64,000 nt of DNA, taken from Euphorbia lathyris. Its lineage: Eukaryota; Streptophyta; Magnoliopsida; Malpighiales; Euphorbiaceae. Position 1 is the first letter of the stretch. Each line of letters starts with the position of its first letter. The stretch covers positions 49,064,501 through 49,128,500 of the forward strand of contig NC_088919.1 in the NCBI RefSeq assembly GCF_963576675.1, in the 5' to 3' direction. The position numbers were made by a program, and so were the translations under genes. The notes under the pieces were generated by a model. That model saw only the letters and a program-made list of their open reading frames with translations, made no database searches and was not told the DNA's origin. This document shows, piece by piece, positions 33,964-46,016 of the stretch.

Positions 33964-34638
33964 TTTCCGATCCCTGAAACCCAACCATCGATGCTGGCTG
34001 TTGTCTGCTGGGCGGCGGAAGAGAAAATGAACGGGGAATAGGGATTGTTGAAAGAAAGCAGAGAAAGCAAATTGGGGGTGGGCGGCTGTTCATGAAAAAT
34101 GAAAGCAGGAAGAGATGGAACTTTAGGGTTTACAACTATTTATTTTTCCAAAAAACTATATTTTATAATATAATAATATAAACGGTTCGGTTAACCAAAA
34201 ACCATCGGTTTTTGTATATTCAAAACCGAAACCGAAAACCGAAAAATTCAATTTACATAAACCTAAACCGTAACCATCAGTTTGGTTAACCAATTTTTCG
34301 ATTCGGTTTTTCAATTTCCAAATCAGATAACGGTTTGATCGGGTTTTTTGCCCACCCCTACCTACTATTGAGACAAAATTGATTTGTTTTAGATGATGGA
34401 AGTAAAATTAAACTTTTTGTTTCCATTTCTCGGAACTGATTCTTAGCTTTTAATACTAAATATGAAATAGAAAATGCTTGGTAAATTCACTTGATTGTCA
34501 TCAGAACTTAACAGTGTAATTTTAAATACTTTGTTTTGTAAAAAAACATACCATATACCTTTATTTTACTTTAAAATTGTGTTATTTCTGTTTTTTTTAT
34601 CCTCATTTCAAAGTTGTCAATATTATATTTTTGTGAAT
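33964..34638. other. hAT-like terminal sequence in non-coding DNA
   Basis: No gene. 34180-34364 is dominated by AACCGAAACCGAAAACCG/CGGTTTGGTTAACC words and ends TTTTTTGCCCACCCCTA, the reverse complement of the TAGGGGTGGGCAAAAA terminus common to plant hAT elements. The other end was not found. The remainder is AT-rich and unassigned. Confidence 0.5.
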
Positions 34639-34656
34639 TATAGCAAGCCTAAAATA
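34639..34656. repeat. Au SINE target-site duplication, left copy
   Basis: 18-bp TATAGCAAGCCTAAAATA, identical to 34851-34868. Confidence 0.95.
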
Positions 34657-34850
34657 AATTGGCGAGCCTTGGCGCAACGGTAAACGTTGTTGTCGTGTGA
34701 CCAAGAGGTCACGGGTTCGAGTCTTAGGAGCGGCCTCTTGCCAAATAAATTGGCGGGGGAAGGTTTGCCCCCATTACACCCTTGTGGTGGGACCCCTCCC
34801 CGGACCCTCGCTCAGCGGGGACGCGTAGTGCGACCGGGCCGCCCTTTTTT
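34657..34850 (+). mobile_element. Au SINE, full length
   Basis: About 194 bp starting near GAGCCTTGGCGCAACGG (tRNA-like A-box region). A polymerase III B box GGTTCGAGTC lies at 34714-34723. The Au-specific GGCCTCTTGCCAAAT, CCTTGTGGTGGGACCC and CCGGACCCT...GCGGGGACG blocks follow, ending in CCGGGCCGCCC plus a short T run. A perfect 18-bp duplication flanks it. Au SINEs are tRNA-derived, non-coding, and mobilised by LINE machinery; the T-run tail is typical. Confidence 0.94.
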
Positions 34851-34868
34851 TATAGCAAGCCTAAAATA
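34851..34868. repeat. Au SINE target-site duplication, right copy
   Basis: TATAGCAAGCCTAAAATA, matching 34639-34656. Confidence 0.95.
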
Positions 34869-34874
34869 GGAATA

Positions 34875-35387
34875 GGGTAAATTTCATACATAAATACTGA
34901 ACTTTATCCATTTTAACATTGTGACTATTAAATTTTAATTCTTAACGGTATGACCACTGAACTTTATACCTTTTAACACCGGTGACCATTTAACTCTAAT
35001 TAACTCCTTAAAATAACCGTTAACGACCTCAAAATAAAAATATTCAAGAATTAAAGTTGTTCAGAACGACATTTACCATGAAACCACGTTTTTTATTTTC
35101 CAAAATCACATTTATTTGGAGTTTTTTCTCTTTAAAAATTCACTATCTCCTAACCAAATAACACTTAAATGACCTCAAAACGAAAATTTTCAATAATTAA
35201 AGTTCCTTATAATATCATAACTTTTTGAATTTTTTATTTTGAACCCATCAACGGTCGTTTTGGGGCATTGAGTGACCACCGGTGTTAAAAAATGTCAAGT
35301 TCAATGGCCATATTGTTAAAAACTGAAGTTCAGTGATAATAATATTAAAATGGATAAAATTCAATGAACATGGATGTAATTTATCGG
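34875..35387. mobile_element. MITE-like element with about 50-bp terminal inverted repeats
   Basis: Starts GGGTAAATTTCATACATAAA and ends with its imperfect inverse (ATGGATGTAATTTATC). A second inverted block, CACCGGTG(ACC) near 34978 and (GACC)ACCGGTG near 35275, lies further in. No coding potential. Boundaries and superfamily uncertain. Confidence 0.6.
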
Positions 35388-36303
35388 ACTAAAATACATT
35401 GGTTTAATGTGTTGATAAAACTACCCTAATATATCTTTTGATAAATTATCAATATATAATATGCAGTTTTCTCTTTCGACATGGTATTAGAGAGCACATC
35501 AAATATGAAAAATTGAGTAGCTTTCTTTTCCCCAGTTCATCCTCCGGTACCCATACCATTTGGGGATTCTTCGTCACCCGTAGACATCCGTGCAGACGTT
35601 AAAAAACTCCTAAATTTTATTTTCAAATTTTCCAAAACCACCCTAAAAAATATTGAGGGCGATGCATCGATCCCTGCCTCTCTCCGTTGCCACCCCTAAT
35701 TTATACTAGTGGTGGAGTCAGAGAAGAGGGTTTTCAGATACAATTGCAATATTTTTAAACTTTTCTTCAAGTGGAGGGTGAAACTACAACCATTTTTCCA
35801 AGGTAGATTCAGGGTACAACAAAACTTCCGTGCGTCTCTCTTTTTCCGCCAGTTAAAAATCCAAGTGATGCTTAGAGGGAGGGTGGGGGTGAGCTTACAC
35901 AGACCGTCGAAAAACGAATTTAAAAAGATATTTGTTCAATCTGTGAATAGATTTTTCGAGAAACATGCATCTCAAGGCTGATTCTAACCTTGAACAATTT
36001 TGAAAAAATATGAATTCCTTTTAAGTTTCAATCGTTTATAGAAGATCAAAAACTAATAAAAACTTATTTTAGATTGATAAGAAGATCAAACTAATAAAAA
36101 ACGTGTTTATACCAAAAAAACCAAGAATAAAATCAAGAATATATATAAACACATCAATACAATCATTTTTAGAATGATCTCACAAAATTTCTTCATATCT
36201 ATGGATACAAAAAAAACACAGAGTACAAGATCTGTGACTCTGATACCAATGAAGAGATTAACGATAATTAATCCATTTGAGATATACGGGTTCAGGCATA
36301 CCT
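35388..36303. other. Non-coding DNA with possible copia and hAT scraps
   Basis: TGGTATTAGAGAGCA near 35482 and, on the minus strand, TGGTATCAGAGTC near 36237 resemble degenerate copia primer-binding sites next to lost LTRs. TAGTGGTGGAGTCAG near 35706 resembles a hAT terminus. A frame at 35709-35981 has no recognisable domain. Weak evidence throughout. Confidence 0.35.
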
Positions 36304-36308
36304 TATCA

Positions 36309-36310
<2 letters not shown>

Positions 36311-36361
<51 letters not shown>
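36311..36361. repeat. (AT)n microsatellite
   Basis: Uninterrupted TA dinucleotide run of about 50 bases. Confidence 0.97.
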
Positions 36362-36362
<1 letters not shown>

Positions 36363-36439
36363 ATATATTAAATAAATTAAAAATTATGTATCTATATATT
36401 TTTTATCCTGCCTTCGATTCTCTTACCTTCTCCCATATT

Positions 36440-36643
36440 TATAGGGAGCAAAACCGCGTGGCGGATCGCTTGGCAGCTGCTGGGCATGGGGGATGTTAGG
36501 TGTTTCTACCCTTTCCGTTCCTCCTTCTTTTCTGTTACCTTCTCTTCTTGAGGATAGGATTGGGGTCAGTCTTCCTAGACTGATCCCGGGTTAGGTTTTT
36601 GTTTGTTTGTTTTTTTTCTTCCCTTCTTAACAAAAAAAAAAAG
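36440..36643 (+). mobile_element. 5'-truncated LINE, last ~200 bp with poly-A tail
   Basis: Encodes the extreme C-terminus of an L1-type ORF2 (AGTGCTGACCG-equivalent frame: RVADRLAAAGHGG), followed by a tail similar to the LINE fragment at 48600-48756. It ends in TTGTTTGTTTG...CTTCTTAAC then an A11 run (36632-36643). It shows what the true 3' end of this LINE family looks like. Confidence 0.75.
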
Positions 36644-36686
36644 ATTAAAATTTTGTTTTTTATTTTAATAAATTAATATGAACAGT

Positions 36687-37017
36687 GATTAAATATATAT
36701 TTAGTCCTTACCTTTTTACGCCTTACTTTATTTTAAAAAACAAATTATAAGGTCTCTAGTTCTTTTGCCACTGTTAACATTTGGTCTTTTGTCTTTTTTT
36801 TTTTAGATTTTTAACCAAATATATCTTAGCTTTTAGGACAGTCATAGTGCGGTACAAAATGCCCATATTACTTTGTTATTTTCTGGTTGTCTACTTATGT
36901 CGAATATAACGGTTAAAAAAAGATAAAAGGTCCAGAAAGTTAACAGTAACAAATGATAGACACCTTATAATGTCTTTTTTAAAATAGTGGGACTAAACAT
37001 TGTGCAAATTTAACCTT
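36687..37017. mobile_element. MITE of the GGGTAAAT/TTTAGTCC family, degraded
   Basis: Shares the internal block TTTTTAACC...ATATCTTAGCTTTTAGGACA with the element at 41896-42273, and has TTTAGTCC/GGACTAAA near its ends. No clear target duplication. Confidence 0.65.
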
Positions 37018-37628
37018 AAGGTTTCCAAATAAGATCAATAAGTCCTGTAATATCGAAAATTTGAAAAGATTAGTTTGATTATTATTTAGCTGTCACATCA
37101 GACCTTCCAAACAAGTTTGTCGATAAATTGAAGCAGTTTCGTATATTTTTTTGCTGGTTTTTTGTAACTATATTAATAACACAGTAAATTATTTTAGACA
37201 ATTTGATAAAAGAAAATTGTGATTAACTTATAGGCAGCAAATTTAATTTTAGCATTTTAACAGAATTTGTATCAGTAATACACTAAATATCTTAGACATA
37301 ATTAATATTTGGAAGGGTTAAAGTGACAATTAATAATAATTTTGACATGTCGGTTATAATCTTACATATTTAATCCTCATTTTATAATAATTTATAAAAA
37401 ACTAATATTTTTGAAACTAATATTTTTAAAGATAATAATTTATTAAAAACTAATATTTTTAAAACTAATAATAATTTTGACATGTCGGTTATAATCTTAC
37501 ATGTCTGTTATAATCTCAAATATGACTGATTGCTCTACTCAAGGGGGTCAATGTTGCAAAATATTAGACCAAAGAAAACATACAAATGTTTCTTTTTTTA
37601 TATAAATTAAGGGAAAAGTAATTCTTTA
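37018..37628. other. AT-rich non-coding DNA with short direct repeats
   Basis: A 36-bp segment around TTTTGACATGTCGGTTATAATC occurs at about 37340 and again at about 37477, flanking repeats of ACTAATATTTTT. No gene seen. Confidence 0.6.
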
Positions 37629-37956
37629 GAGCATTTCTAAAAGATTTTTACTCTACTCTCTAAAAATAATACAAATATTTGACTCTTAGTGATTTAAGTA
37701 GTGACTAAAACATATCATCCACAACAATAATTCTCATATTCATTAATTTTTTATTATTAAATATTGTTATATTTATTAATAGTGAAAGGAAATAAACTAC
37801 ATAATAAATTATTAATAAAAAATTAAATAATGAGGTTTTAAGAACTCCTAAATAATAGAGAGAATGTAAAGACTTTTAGTAATTTGAGAAATTAGTAAGA
37901 GGATGTTGGAGTTGGTTTTAACTTTTAACTTAGATAAGAGGTTGTTGGAGATACTC
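37629..37956. mobile_element. PIF/Harbinger-like MITE
   Basis: 328 bp. TTA on both sides (37626-37628 and 37957-37959). Termini GAGCATTTCTAAAAGA and the inverse of GAGTATCTCCAACAACC are imperfect inverted repeats of the common plant GAGCATCTCCAA type. Non-coding. Confidence 0.6.
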
Positions 37957-38570
37957 TTACGTTTATTATTATTGAATTACATAAAATAAAGAGGGTTATA
38001 GTTATTGCAATTTTATAGGAAAATAAATAAGGCATGAAATATATATTAGATTAATGTTAACCGATAACATTAAATTGGTTAGTAATTAAAATTGGTAGTA
38101 GATGAAAGACTGGAAAGAGCTATATATGTAGTTGGGTGTCTATTTTTGGCAGTAACAATCCTAAAACATCCAACTCAATCAGCTTTCCATATATATATAA
38201 AAGTTACAGCTCACAATATTGAAATATAAATGAATAGGTGGGATCATATTTTTCCATCCTGCTGTAAATCATGGTACAACCATCCGCTATCTGAGAGGCA
38301 AGCCATATGGCGATTTTTTTTTCTTTTTTTATTCTTTTTAATTATGTCCAACAAAGACTTATGAAGCTAGGGAGGGTTCTACAATGGCAGTAAGTTTCTA
38401 AGCTTAAGCCATGAACCCTTGAGACCTTAGTGCTCGCCATGGCTGTAAACCTCTCAAGTGTAGATTGATATGCAAGACGACCACATGGAAGAGGGGGAGA
38501 TGCAAAACTTAGGAAGGCCAGAAACTGTTAAAAACCTTCATTTTAACAAATCAACCACAAATCCTTCCCC
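37957..38570. other. Non-coding AT-rich DNA
   Basis: No gene, terminal repeats or target duplications recognised. Confidence 0.5.
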
Positions 38571-38807
38571 TTATATCAGGCCCCAACAAACCTTCCCCAA
38601 TAACACTGAGTTAAACACACCAAAATTCTTCACGCCAAGGCCACCCTCCTCAATCCGAAGATAGCAGACCTCCCATTTTACACAAATCAGTTTCCTTTGA
38701 TCGATACAGCCGGTCCAAAGAAAATTCTGAACGGCTTTATTAATCCGTCGAATAATACTAGTCGGCCATTTATAAACGAAAAACGAGTGAACAATTGAGC
38801 CAGTAAC
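38571..38807 (-). pseudogene. LINE ORF2 fragment (post-RT region)
   Basis: Minus-strand frame with VYKWPTSIIRRINKAVQNFLW, then KWEVC...EEGGLGVKNFGVFNSVLLGK. This is the conserved stretch between reverse transcriptase and the zf-RVT domain of plant L1-type LINEs. It is cut at 38807 by the start of LTR F2. About 80 codons remain. Confidence 0.85.
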
Positions 38808-40616
38808 TGTCACACCCGACCCCAAACGGCATCGGGTATGAAGGGAAAATAGGACAACGAACTTCTAACAGTCTGAAAGCCGAAGGCGAATCGATTTTTC
38901 TAACAGATAAAATTTTATTCAGACTACCTAAAGTTTATTTATTTATTTGGCTTGGTCTTGATAATTCTATCAAGCTTCCTACGTATCCCGAACGTGCTTT
39001 AAATCTTTAAGTCGGGAATCAAAGCCACGTAGTTCTACCTATTTTAGGTAGTTTTCTCAACTTATTGACACATTGACGAATTCAATAGACTTCACTTTAT
39101 AGCTATATAATTTCTTTTTATCGCTACTACTATTCGCCATATATTTAATATCCTGATTTACGATTTCAACTTGTCGATTAACCCGTTAAAAGCTTAATTT
39201 AATTTCCTAATAGCTTAACTTAATTTCAAAATAGACCAAAACGCTTATTCAGACCATAGTAATTTATTTATTATATATATGTGAATACTTTATCGATTCG
39301 ACAACTTAAAACTTAAACGTAAAAACCTTAAAATCACGTTATCCAATCAAATCAAATCACAGATAAATATTATCGTTATATTGGCATTTTATTAAAAGAT
39401 TATGGAATATCAAACGTTTTATCAAACCAAATCCGTAATCAAATAAACGCTTTATTAAACCAAATTCGTAATCAATCAAACTCGTAGTTAATCAAACTCG
39501 TAATTAATCAAACGTAAATCCTTATGTCATAATCAATTCATATCCGAAAACATAAAACCTTATATCCTTATATCCATCCTAGAGTTTCTCCCCTTATGTA
39601 TCCATCCATAACCACACATATCAATTCAATAACCACATATTCGAGACGTCTCTTTAACTTTGCCTAATCCCGTATTGGTCTTACCCAACACTTCGCTACC
39701 AATACCCGACTAGGTCTTTAGACTGTACACATGCCATGTTCCTCACTGAACGTGGTCTTCAAATATCAAAACCACCAATCCGGATCACTCTAGATGGATA
39801 TAAAAATCATAAAATCACAATATGGTCAAATCTCTTTTCACAATCTAACGTTCAATTTATTCCATAATCATAAAACCATTTGACTTCAAATAACTATTGT
39901 CGTAAAAATAATCACAATTGTTAAAATCAAATAAACTTTTAATATAACTAAAATTGTTAAAAATTCGTATAAAATCATCGATTCATAATTTAATCGAACT
40001 CAAAGAATTAATTAACTCAAAATATTGTATCGATAAAATTTAATATCGTTAAAAGTAAATATTCTTATCGGACTACTTTTGATCACTGAGATAGTAATTT
40101 TGAACCGACGTAATTGATTTAGACCGGTTATATCTTTAAAGTCTTAATACGGAATTTCACTTCGATAAGTTAAAAGGACAACTAGTCTAAAATTTATATT
40201 TTCATTAGTAACTAGTAGACGCTAAATTATTAATCGTCAATCTTTGACGAAACTATCGAAACTAGACTTACTCAAAATCATACATATAAAATACAGTTAC
40301 CGAAATGTCGTCGTCGGTCACCGAAATTAATCGGTATGATCCGTTGATAGCTGCAAAACGTTGTCGTCAATCACCGATGTAATCCGTTATCAGTCAAAAA
40401 TGTTTTCCCTGAACCCCTCTTAACCCAAAATTTGATATATATACACATATACATAAAGCATTTTTCTTTCTTTATCCTTTCTTTCTTCCTCTCTCTCGTT
40501 TTTCTACTCTTTTCTTTTTTCCTTCTTCTTTCCTAATCTTCACATTATTTTATTTATACTTATCAAGGGTGTGATCTTCACATTATTCTATTTATACTAA
40601 TGAAAGGTGTGATGTG
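38808..40616 (+). repeat. Gypsy-type LTR (F2), probable solo LTR
   Basis: Starts TGTCACACCCGACCCCAAACG. Its end is uncertain: a 38-bp unit (CTTCACATTATT...GGTGTGAT) is duplicated at about 40539-40614, giving two candidate ends. It shares its first 600 or so bases with F1 on the opposite strand. No internal region follows on either side and no target duplication was identified. Confidence 0.75.
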
Positions 40617-40653
40617 TCATTTTTATACACAATTAAGAAACAAACTTTTGACA

Positions 40654-40667
40654 AGTGGATTTTTACT
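40654..40667. repeat. LINE target-site duplication, left copy
   Basis: 14-bp AGTGGATTTTTACT adjoining the T run (poly-A on minus strand); identical to 41745-41758. Confidence 0.94.
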
Positions 40668-41744
40668 TTTTTTTTTTTTTTTTTACAGAAACCACTTTTA
40701 TTACCCAGAAAATGTATCAGTACAAAGAATAGAAAATGTATCAGTACAAAGAATAGGAGCCAAATAACTTGGCGCAAAAGAATCGCTAAAACAATTAGCA
40801 TTGGAACGAGCATGCCTAGCCATGGCATGTGCAGCACCGTTCGCTAATCGCGGAACAAAAGTCACAGAATCATCTTGACGTTCAACAAGTATCCTACGGA
40901 TATCCTCAATAACACCCCCGACTTCCGATCGGTCAATTTGCGGAACACGTATACTGTCAGTGATACTCTTCGCATCCGACTCAAAAATCACATCGGTGAA
41001 AGACAAGGCAATACACCACTCCATAGCCTGTCTGATCGCTAATGCTTCAGCCAACGGAACCGAAATACGACCCGATCCCCATTTACTGCAGCACGCCAGT
41101 AGATTTCCGAAATGATTCCTCACGACAGCCCCAGCCCCGAATTGGTTAGTATCAGCGAAAAGGGAAGCGTCGACATTGCATTTGAGTGTCCCAACTGCTG
41201 GTTTTTCCCATTTTACACCACTCACATCTCGGGTAACAGCACTGCGTCTTACCGTTTTACTATTTGCCTCCCTCCACTCACTAATCATTATTTCAGCTTG
41301 TGCCACCACATTTCTAGCATCTCTTCTTTGACCAGACCACAGTTTTTTATTCCTATAATTCCAAATAGCCCAAAAAACAGCAGCATACTTACCCACTATA
41401 TCAGTTGATGAATTAATCATCATATTAAGGAACCAATCATCAATCCAATCCCATTCGCCTCCTGGAGCATCCAAACCCGATAACTGCCAACACGAAACCG
41501 CAAAATCGCAACCCCCGAAAAGGTGCCAGCCATGCTCTAAGTCCCTACCACAAATTACACATTCAATAGGAACCGGGATATGCCTGTGCGATAATCGACT
41601 TCTCAAAGGCAGAATCCTTGCGCATAATCTCCACAGGAACGAACGGACCTTTGGAGGAATTTCCAAATTCCAAATCCGCTTCCATCCTAAATTCAGTTCA
41701 GTTACTGGCGGACTTAGATCTAGCCTACGGTACCCCGATTTTGC
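40668..41744 (-). mobile_element. 5'-truncated L1-type LINE with poly-A tail
   Basis: Poly-A on the minus strand (T run 40668-40684), an open frame of about 320 codons from about 41690 down to 40701, and a perfect 14-bp duplication, the hallmarks of target-primed reverse transcription. The frame has the zf-RVT domain (VRSFLWRLCARILPL, CVICGRDLEHGWHLFGGC) and an RNase H-like domain (CNVDASLFADTNQFGAGAVVR with first Asp, PLAEALAIRQAM with Glu, FESDAKS with Asp). A 24-bp tandem duplication near 40719-40755 repeats ILCTDTFS. The reverse transcriptase was lost by 5' truncation. Confidence 0.93.
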
Positions 41745-41758
41745 AGTGGATTTTTACT
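41745..41758. repeat. LINE target-site duplication, right copy
   Basis: AGTGGATTTTTACT, matching 40654-40667. Confidence 0.94.
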
Positions 41759-41895
41759 CTTTTAAGAGCTTCAACAAGTGCACTTTGTAATTACTTGCCA
41801 CGTTTTCTTCTTCTATTTTATTTTTAATTTATTTCTAACTTTTTTAGATAAAAAAAATCTGAAATTTTAGTTTAATTTATATCATATAAATATTA

Positions 41896-42273
41896 GGGTA
41901 AATAATTTATTAGTCCCCTAGTTTTTACCTAACACACTGTTTAGTCCTCTTATTTTGAAAAAAACATTTTAAGGTCCCTATCTTTTACCAATATTAACTC
42001 TGTGGTCCTTTTATCTATTTTTTTAGATTTTTAACCGAACATATCTTAGCTTTTAGGACAACCACAGTACAATACAAGTTGACCATGTTACTCTGTTATT
42101 TTATATATGTCTATTTATGCTAAAATATAATGGTTACAGGTCTAAAAAAACTAGACAAATGGACCAAAGGGTTAATATTGGTAAAAGCTAGGGACCTTAT
42201 AATGTGTTTTTTAAAATTGACGGACTAAACAGTGTGTTAGGTAAAAACTAAGGAACTAATAAATTATTTACCC
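41896..42273. mobile_element. Mutator-like MITE with 9-bp target duplication
   Basis: 378 bp with terminal inverted repeats of about 50 bp (GGGTAAATAATTTATTAGT...). The 9-bp TAAATATTA is repeated at 41887-41895 and 42274-42282. It shares its interior with 36687-37017. A 9-bp duplication is typical of Mutator-like elements. Non-coding. Confidence 0.82.
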
Positions 42274-42589
42274 TAAATATTATAATCTTATATATAAGTA
42301 AATTTGTCATTAGAAATAAAATATTAATTTTACTTCTTTAAATTGATAACTTTTTATAAAATTTACCTAGAACTTTTAATATACATCTAAAAACATTAAA
42401 TTAAACCTGATAAATTAAACCCGATAGTATATTTAAATTCATAATTAATTAACACTATAAAGATTATATTATAATCATCAGAGATTAGAATTTTAGACAC
42501 GGACGTGACAGTAACAGTTGATTTAACCAGGGAAAGGCGACCCGCTAGCGAGAGAGCACTACCTTTCTAAATACTGAATTGGGAGAGAA
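42274..42589. other. Non-coding AT-rich DNA
   Basis: No gene or repeat boundary recognised between the MITE and the LINE remnant. Confidence 0.5.
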
Positions 42590-43877
42590 ATTTGTCAGCC
42601 AGATTACAAAAGTAACACGCTCTCGGAGCCCTTATGAATAGTGGCACGCCTAGGTAAGATGAGGGAAGATTGTCCATGAAGATTCCTAGGAAAATCGCAA
42701 GCATGTTCCTCTAACACGAGAGAAGTGCTTCCTAAAATAAACACTCGATTTCCCCCAGCTGACCTACTGACCAGAGATCTCTCCATAGAACCGAAATAGC
42801 TCCTTCAGAGCTTTAGCGTCACGCAAGGTAGCCTTGCCAAAAACCAACATGTCATCCGCATATAATAAGTGAGATGGGAAGGATGTATTACCAGTATATT
42901 TCATCGGAGCATAGAGACCTTCATCTTCAAGCCTCGCAATCCAACATGAGAAGAAATCCTCCGCAAGCCCAAACAGAATAGGCGATAACGAATCCCCCTG
43001 TCTGACCCCCAAGAGCAACCAAAATAACCTTTAGCAGCTCCAACAATCAAAACTGAAATGCGTGAAGAGGAAAGTATATTCAGAATCCAGTCCCTAAACT
43101 GCAATGAAAAACCAAAAGCCTCAAGCACAGCTAGTAAGCAATTCCAGTCCAAAGTGTCAAAGGCCTTCCGGATATCGATTTTCAACGCCATATTACCCCC
43201 AAACCGGCACTTATCAAGCATGTTTATACCTTCTGAGGCTGCCGCAATGTAGTGATGCACACTACGACCCTGTATGAACCCAAACTGATTAGTCGATACT
43301 ATCCGAGAGGAAATTTTAGCAACCCGATCCGCCAGAATCTTGGAAATAATCTTAAATGAGAAGTTGCTCATCACAATTGGTCTGAATTTCTCAATTCTAT
43401 TCACCCTCTGAGATTTTGGAAGCAGCGCCATTAAATTGGAATTGAGTCAAGGGTAGATACAACCATTATTAAAAAAAAAAGCATGGACCATATTACAGAC
43501 ATCGTCGCCGATCATATCCTAGAAGTTCTGGTAGAAAGCGCCTCCAAATCCATCAGGCCCCGGGGCACTGTCAGGACTCATACTAAAAACTGCTTGTCTG
43601 ATATCCTGCAAACTAGGCTTAGAGGTAAGGAAATCATTGTCATCATTTGATAGCAGTGATGGGATCACCTCAGACACTTGGGAGAAGTCAATGCGGTGTC
43701 TAGCACTTCGGAACAGGGTGGAGTAAAATTCCACGACATGCGTAGAAATTTCCTCCAGGTTGAAAGAGGGTTGATCGCCAGAAATAATAAGAGAGTTACA
43801 GTGAGCCTGAGTTTTGCGTACCTTAGCAACCCTATGAAAGAATGGAGTGTTGCGGTACCTTAGCAACCCTATGAAAG
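42590..43877 (-). pseudogene. LINE reverse transcriptase remnant, frameshifted
   Basis: Minus-strand frames read in order: DSAPGPDGFGGAFYQNF (43519-43866), then LPKSQRVNRIEKFRPIVMSNFSFKIISKIL...FIQGRSVHHY and ALKIDIRKAFDTLDW (42901-43431), then GVRQGDSLSPILF and the catalytic LLYADDM (42764-43018). A decayed segment reaches about 42600. At least three frame changes or stops. A 23-bp tandem duplication (GTACCTTAGCAACCC...) lies at the 5' edge (43818-43877). The zf-RVT and RNase H parts are missing, so both ends are truncated. Confidence 0.9.
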
Positions 43878-43889
43878 AGTATCACCTAA

Positions 43890-45629
43890 AATGGGTCTAA
43901 TCAACATTAAAACTACTAAAAGAAAGAACATCGTAGTAATTTATGAAGGAAAATAGACAAGCCTAAACACAGCGGAATAATAAAATTTTATCTATTTCCT
44001 TTTTCCAAGATCTGTTAATTGTTATTTCATATAAAGAGGGATAGAAAGTAATACCTTCGGTGAAGAACTATCTACGGTTGCAAACGAAGTGCCCACAACT
44101 CTTAATCCGTGTATCACGAACAACAAAAAGAAACAACACAGAAAAGATAACTAATCAGTAATCAACCTTAATAATAGCAATCGCAATGATTGCCTCTAAC
44201 AGAAATCGATACGAGATCAAAGAGAGAGTAAGAAATAAGGTAGATTAGCCGAGACGAAGACGGAACGGTTCCTCCTCCTTTATTATTATGTTGGTCGAAT
44301 TTATGGGGTTAGGGAGTCTATTTATAGACTTCTCTAAATACTAATCCTAGTTGTGTTAGGTAATTAAATAATTGGAATCTTATTCGGAATAGGATTTCTA
44401 ATTAGATAATTAAATAAACACTTTACTATTATCTAAATAATAACTAATTATATCTAGATAATTATTATTAATCAAATTAATAATTAATTAATGTTAGGGA
44501 TAATTAATTAGAGTTTCAATCACATAAAAACTTCTAATTGATATTATCAGATAATCTTTTAATTTAATTCATAATCATAATCAAATTATAATTATTAATC
44601 AAATTAATTTATCCCTAATTAATATGTAAATTTCGGCCCATGTCTGACTAATTACATTTTCGTCCTCCGATTCCAAGTCCCATATGCGACCCATTAGGTT
44701 CTTTATTGCCACTAGCCGTATATATCCTTTGAAATTATTCATCACGATTAATTCCAACATATATATAACGGAATACCGTCGCGAGCTGTTACTAGCACAA
44801 CCTATGATATTCCCCTAGAGCAATTAAGAAGTCAGGTTGATAACTAACGTTAACCTTTCTGCATTAGGTACAGTATAATACAATCCTTTATCAACTATAT
44901 CCTGTCGGTCAATTCCTTATAACCTTGCAAGGATTTCAGTTAATTCACCACAAGCGGCCAGTTGGATATATCTCCCACTTATCGGGAGTGACGAATGCTC
45001 AATCTGACATTAACTATTCTGCAATTACTTTGTGTGATACCCAACCCTGCTCTCACACACCCCAGGCTCTCACCTGTTGGATCGTGCTCGCACAGAATCA
45101 AAGTATCAGACTCCATAATCCAGAATCACTAATTAACGAATGTTTGAGTGTGAGGATTAGTTATACCTACTAATACCAATGAGATGAACAGTTGACACAT
45201 TAGATAAATCAATCCATTCTGTTATCTCAAGTCGGGTCCCAATCCTAATGAACTCCTTCACCGGATCCATGTAACTGTCTAGATATCTGAATATCTAAAG
45301 CTTGTGAGATCTAGCTTTCTGTCTCGACAGAAAACACTGTTACATGCAAGTCTCAACAGTAATATGCCAACCCCTATAACATATTACTTGACTTGGGTTT
45401 ACTTTAAGTCTATTGGTCTATTATAAAGTACAGTCTCACTTCATGCTTGTATGAACACTTTATAACTACTTAAATAAACTTAGGGTTACTTTCTTTATGA
45501 AAGATTTGTGCCTTTATATATAGTTACATTTTAATGCTATATATCTGATTAAACAAATGACTAAATAAACAATTTATTCATTAATATTTATATCCTAAAA
45601 CAATTGTCTATAGGACATAAACCCCAACA
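43890..45629 (-). repeat. LTR of decayed copia element G (3' LTR, minus strand)
   Basis: Ends ...CATAAACCCCAACA at 45629 (minus-strand start TGTTGGGGTTTATG), followed by the polypurine tract. Positions 45018-45629 are repeated at 48771-49382. The left boundary is estimated: no primer-binding site is visible next to it. Confidence 0.7.
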
Positions 45630-45645
45630 TTCTCCCACTTGGACT
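45630..45645 (-). promoter_or_regulatory. Polypurine tract, copia element G
   Basis: Minus strand AGTCCAAGTGGGAGAA next to the LTR start TGTTGGGG; repeated beside the second LTR copy at 49383-49398. Confidence 0.8.
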
Positions 45646-45963
45646 AAAGCCAATTGTTTCTGAAACATATGCCCATAAGCGTTCGTATGACGATCATGAA
45701 CCTTTTGGGGTAAGTCATTCTTTTAAATGGATCTATAAGATTGTGCCTTGGTGGACACTCTTTTAATTCTCACATCTACCCTTGTTGTTATCTCTCGAAA
45801 GAGATGGTAACGACCGAGGTAGTGTTTGGATGTATTATGAGACTGCGGGCCCTTAGCAAGAGCAACAACCTTATTGTTAATCTCATTAACAATGTCAGGT
45901 ACCACGCCTAGTTCATTAATGAACTTGCATTCCAAACTTCCTTTTAGCTGCTTCTGAAGCTGC

Positions 45964-46016
<53 letters not shown>

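Noticed and set aside
34657..34850. Functional tRNA gene at the B-box sequence
   Set aside because: No tRNA cloverleaf beyond the promoter boxes; the whole unit matches an Au SINE with target duplications.
36174..36371. Short frame running into the AT repeat
   Set aside because: Half of it is a microsatellite translation (IYIYIY); nothing supports a gene.
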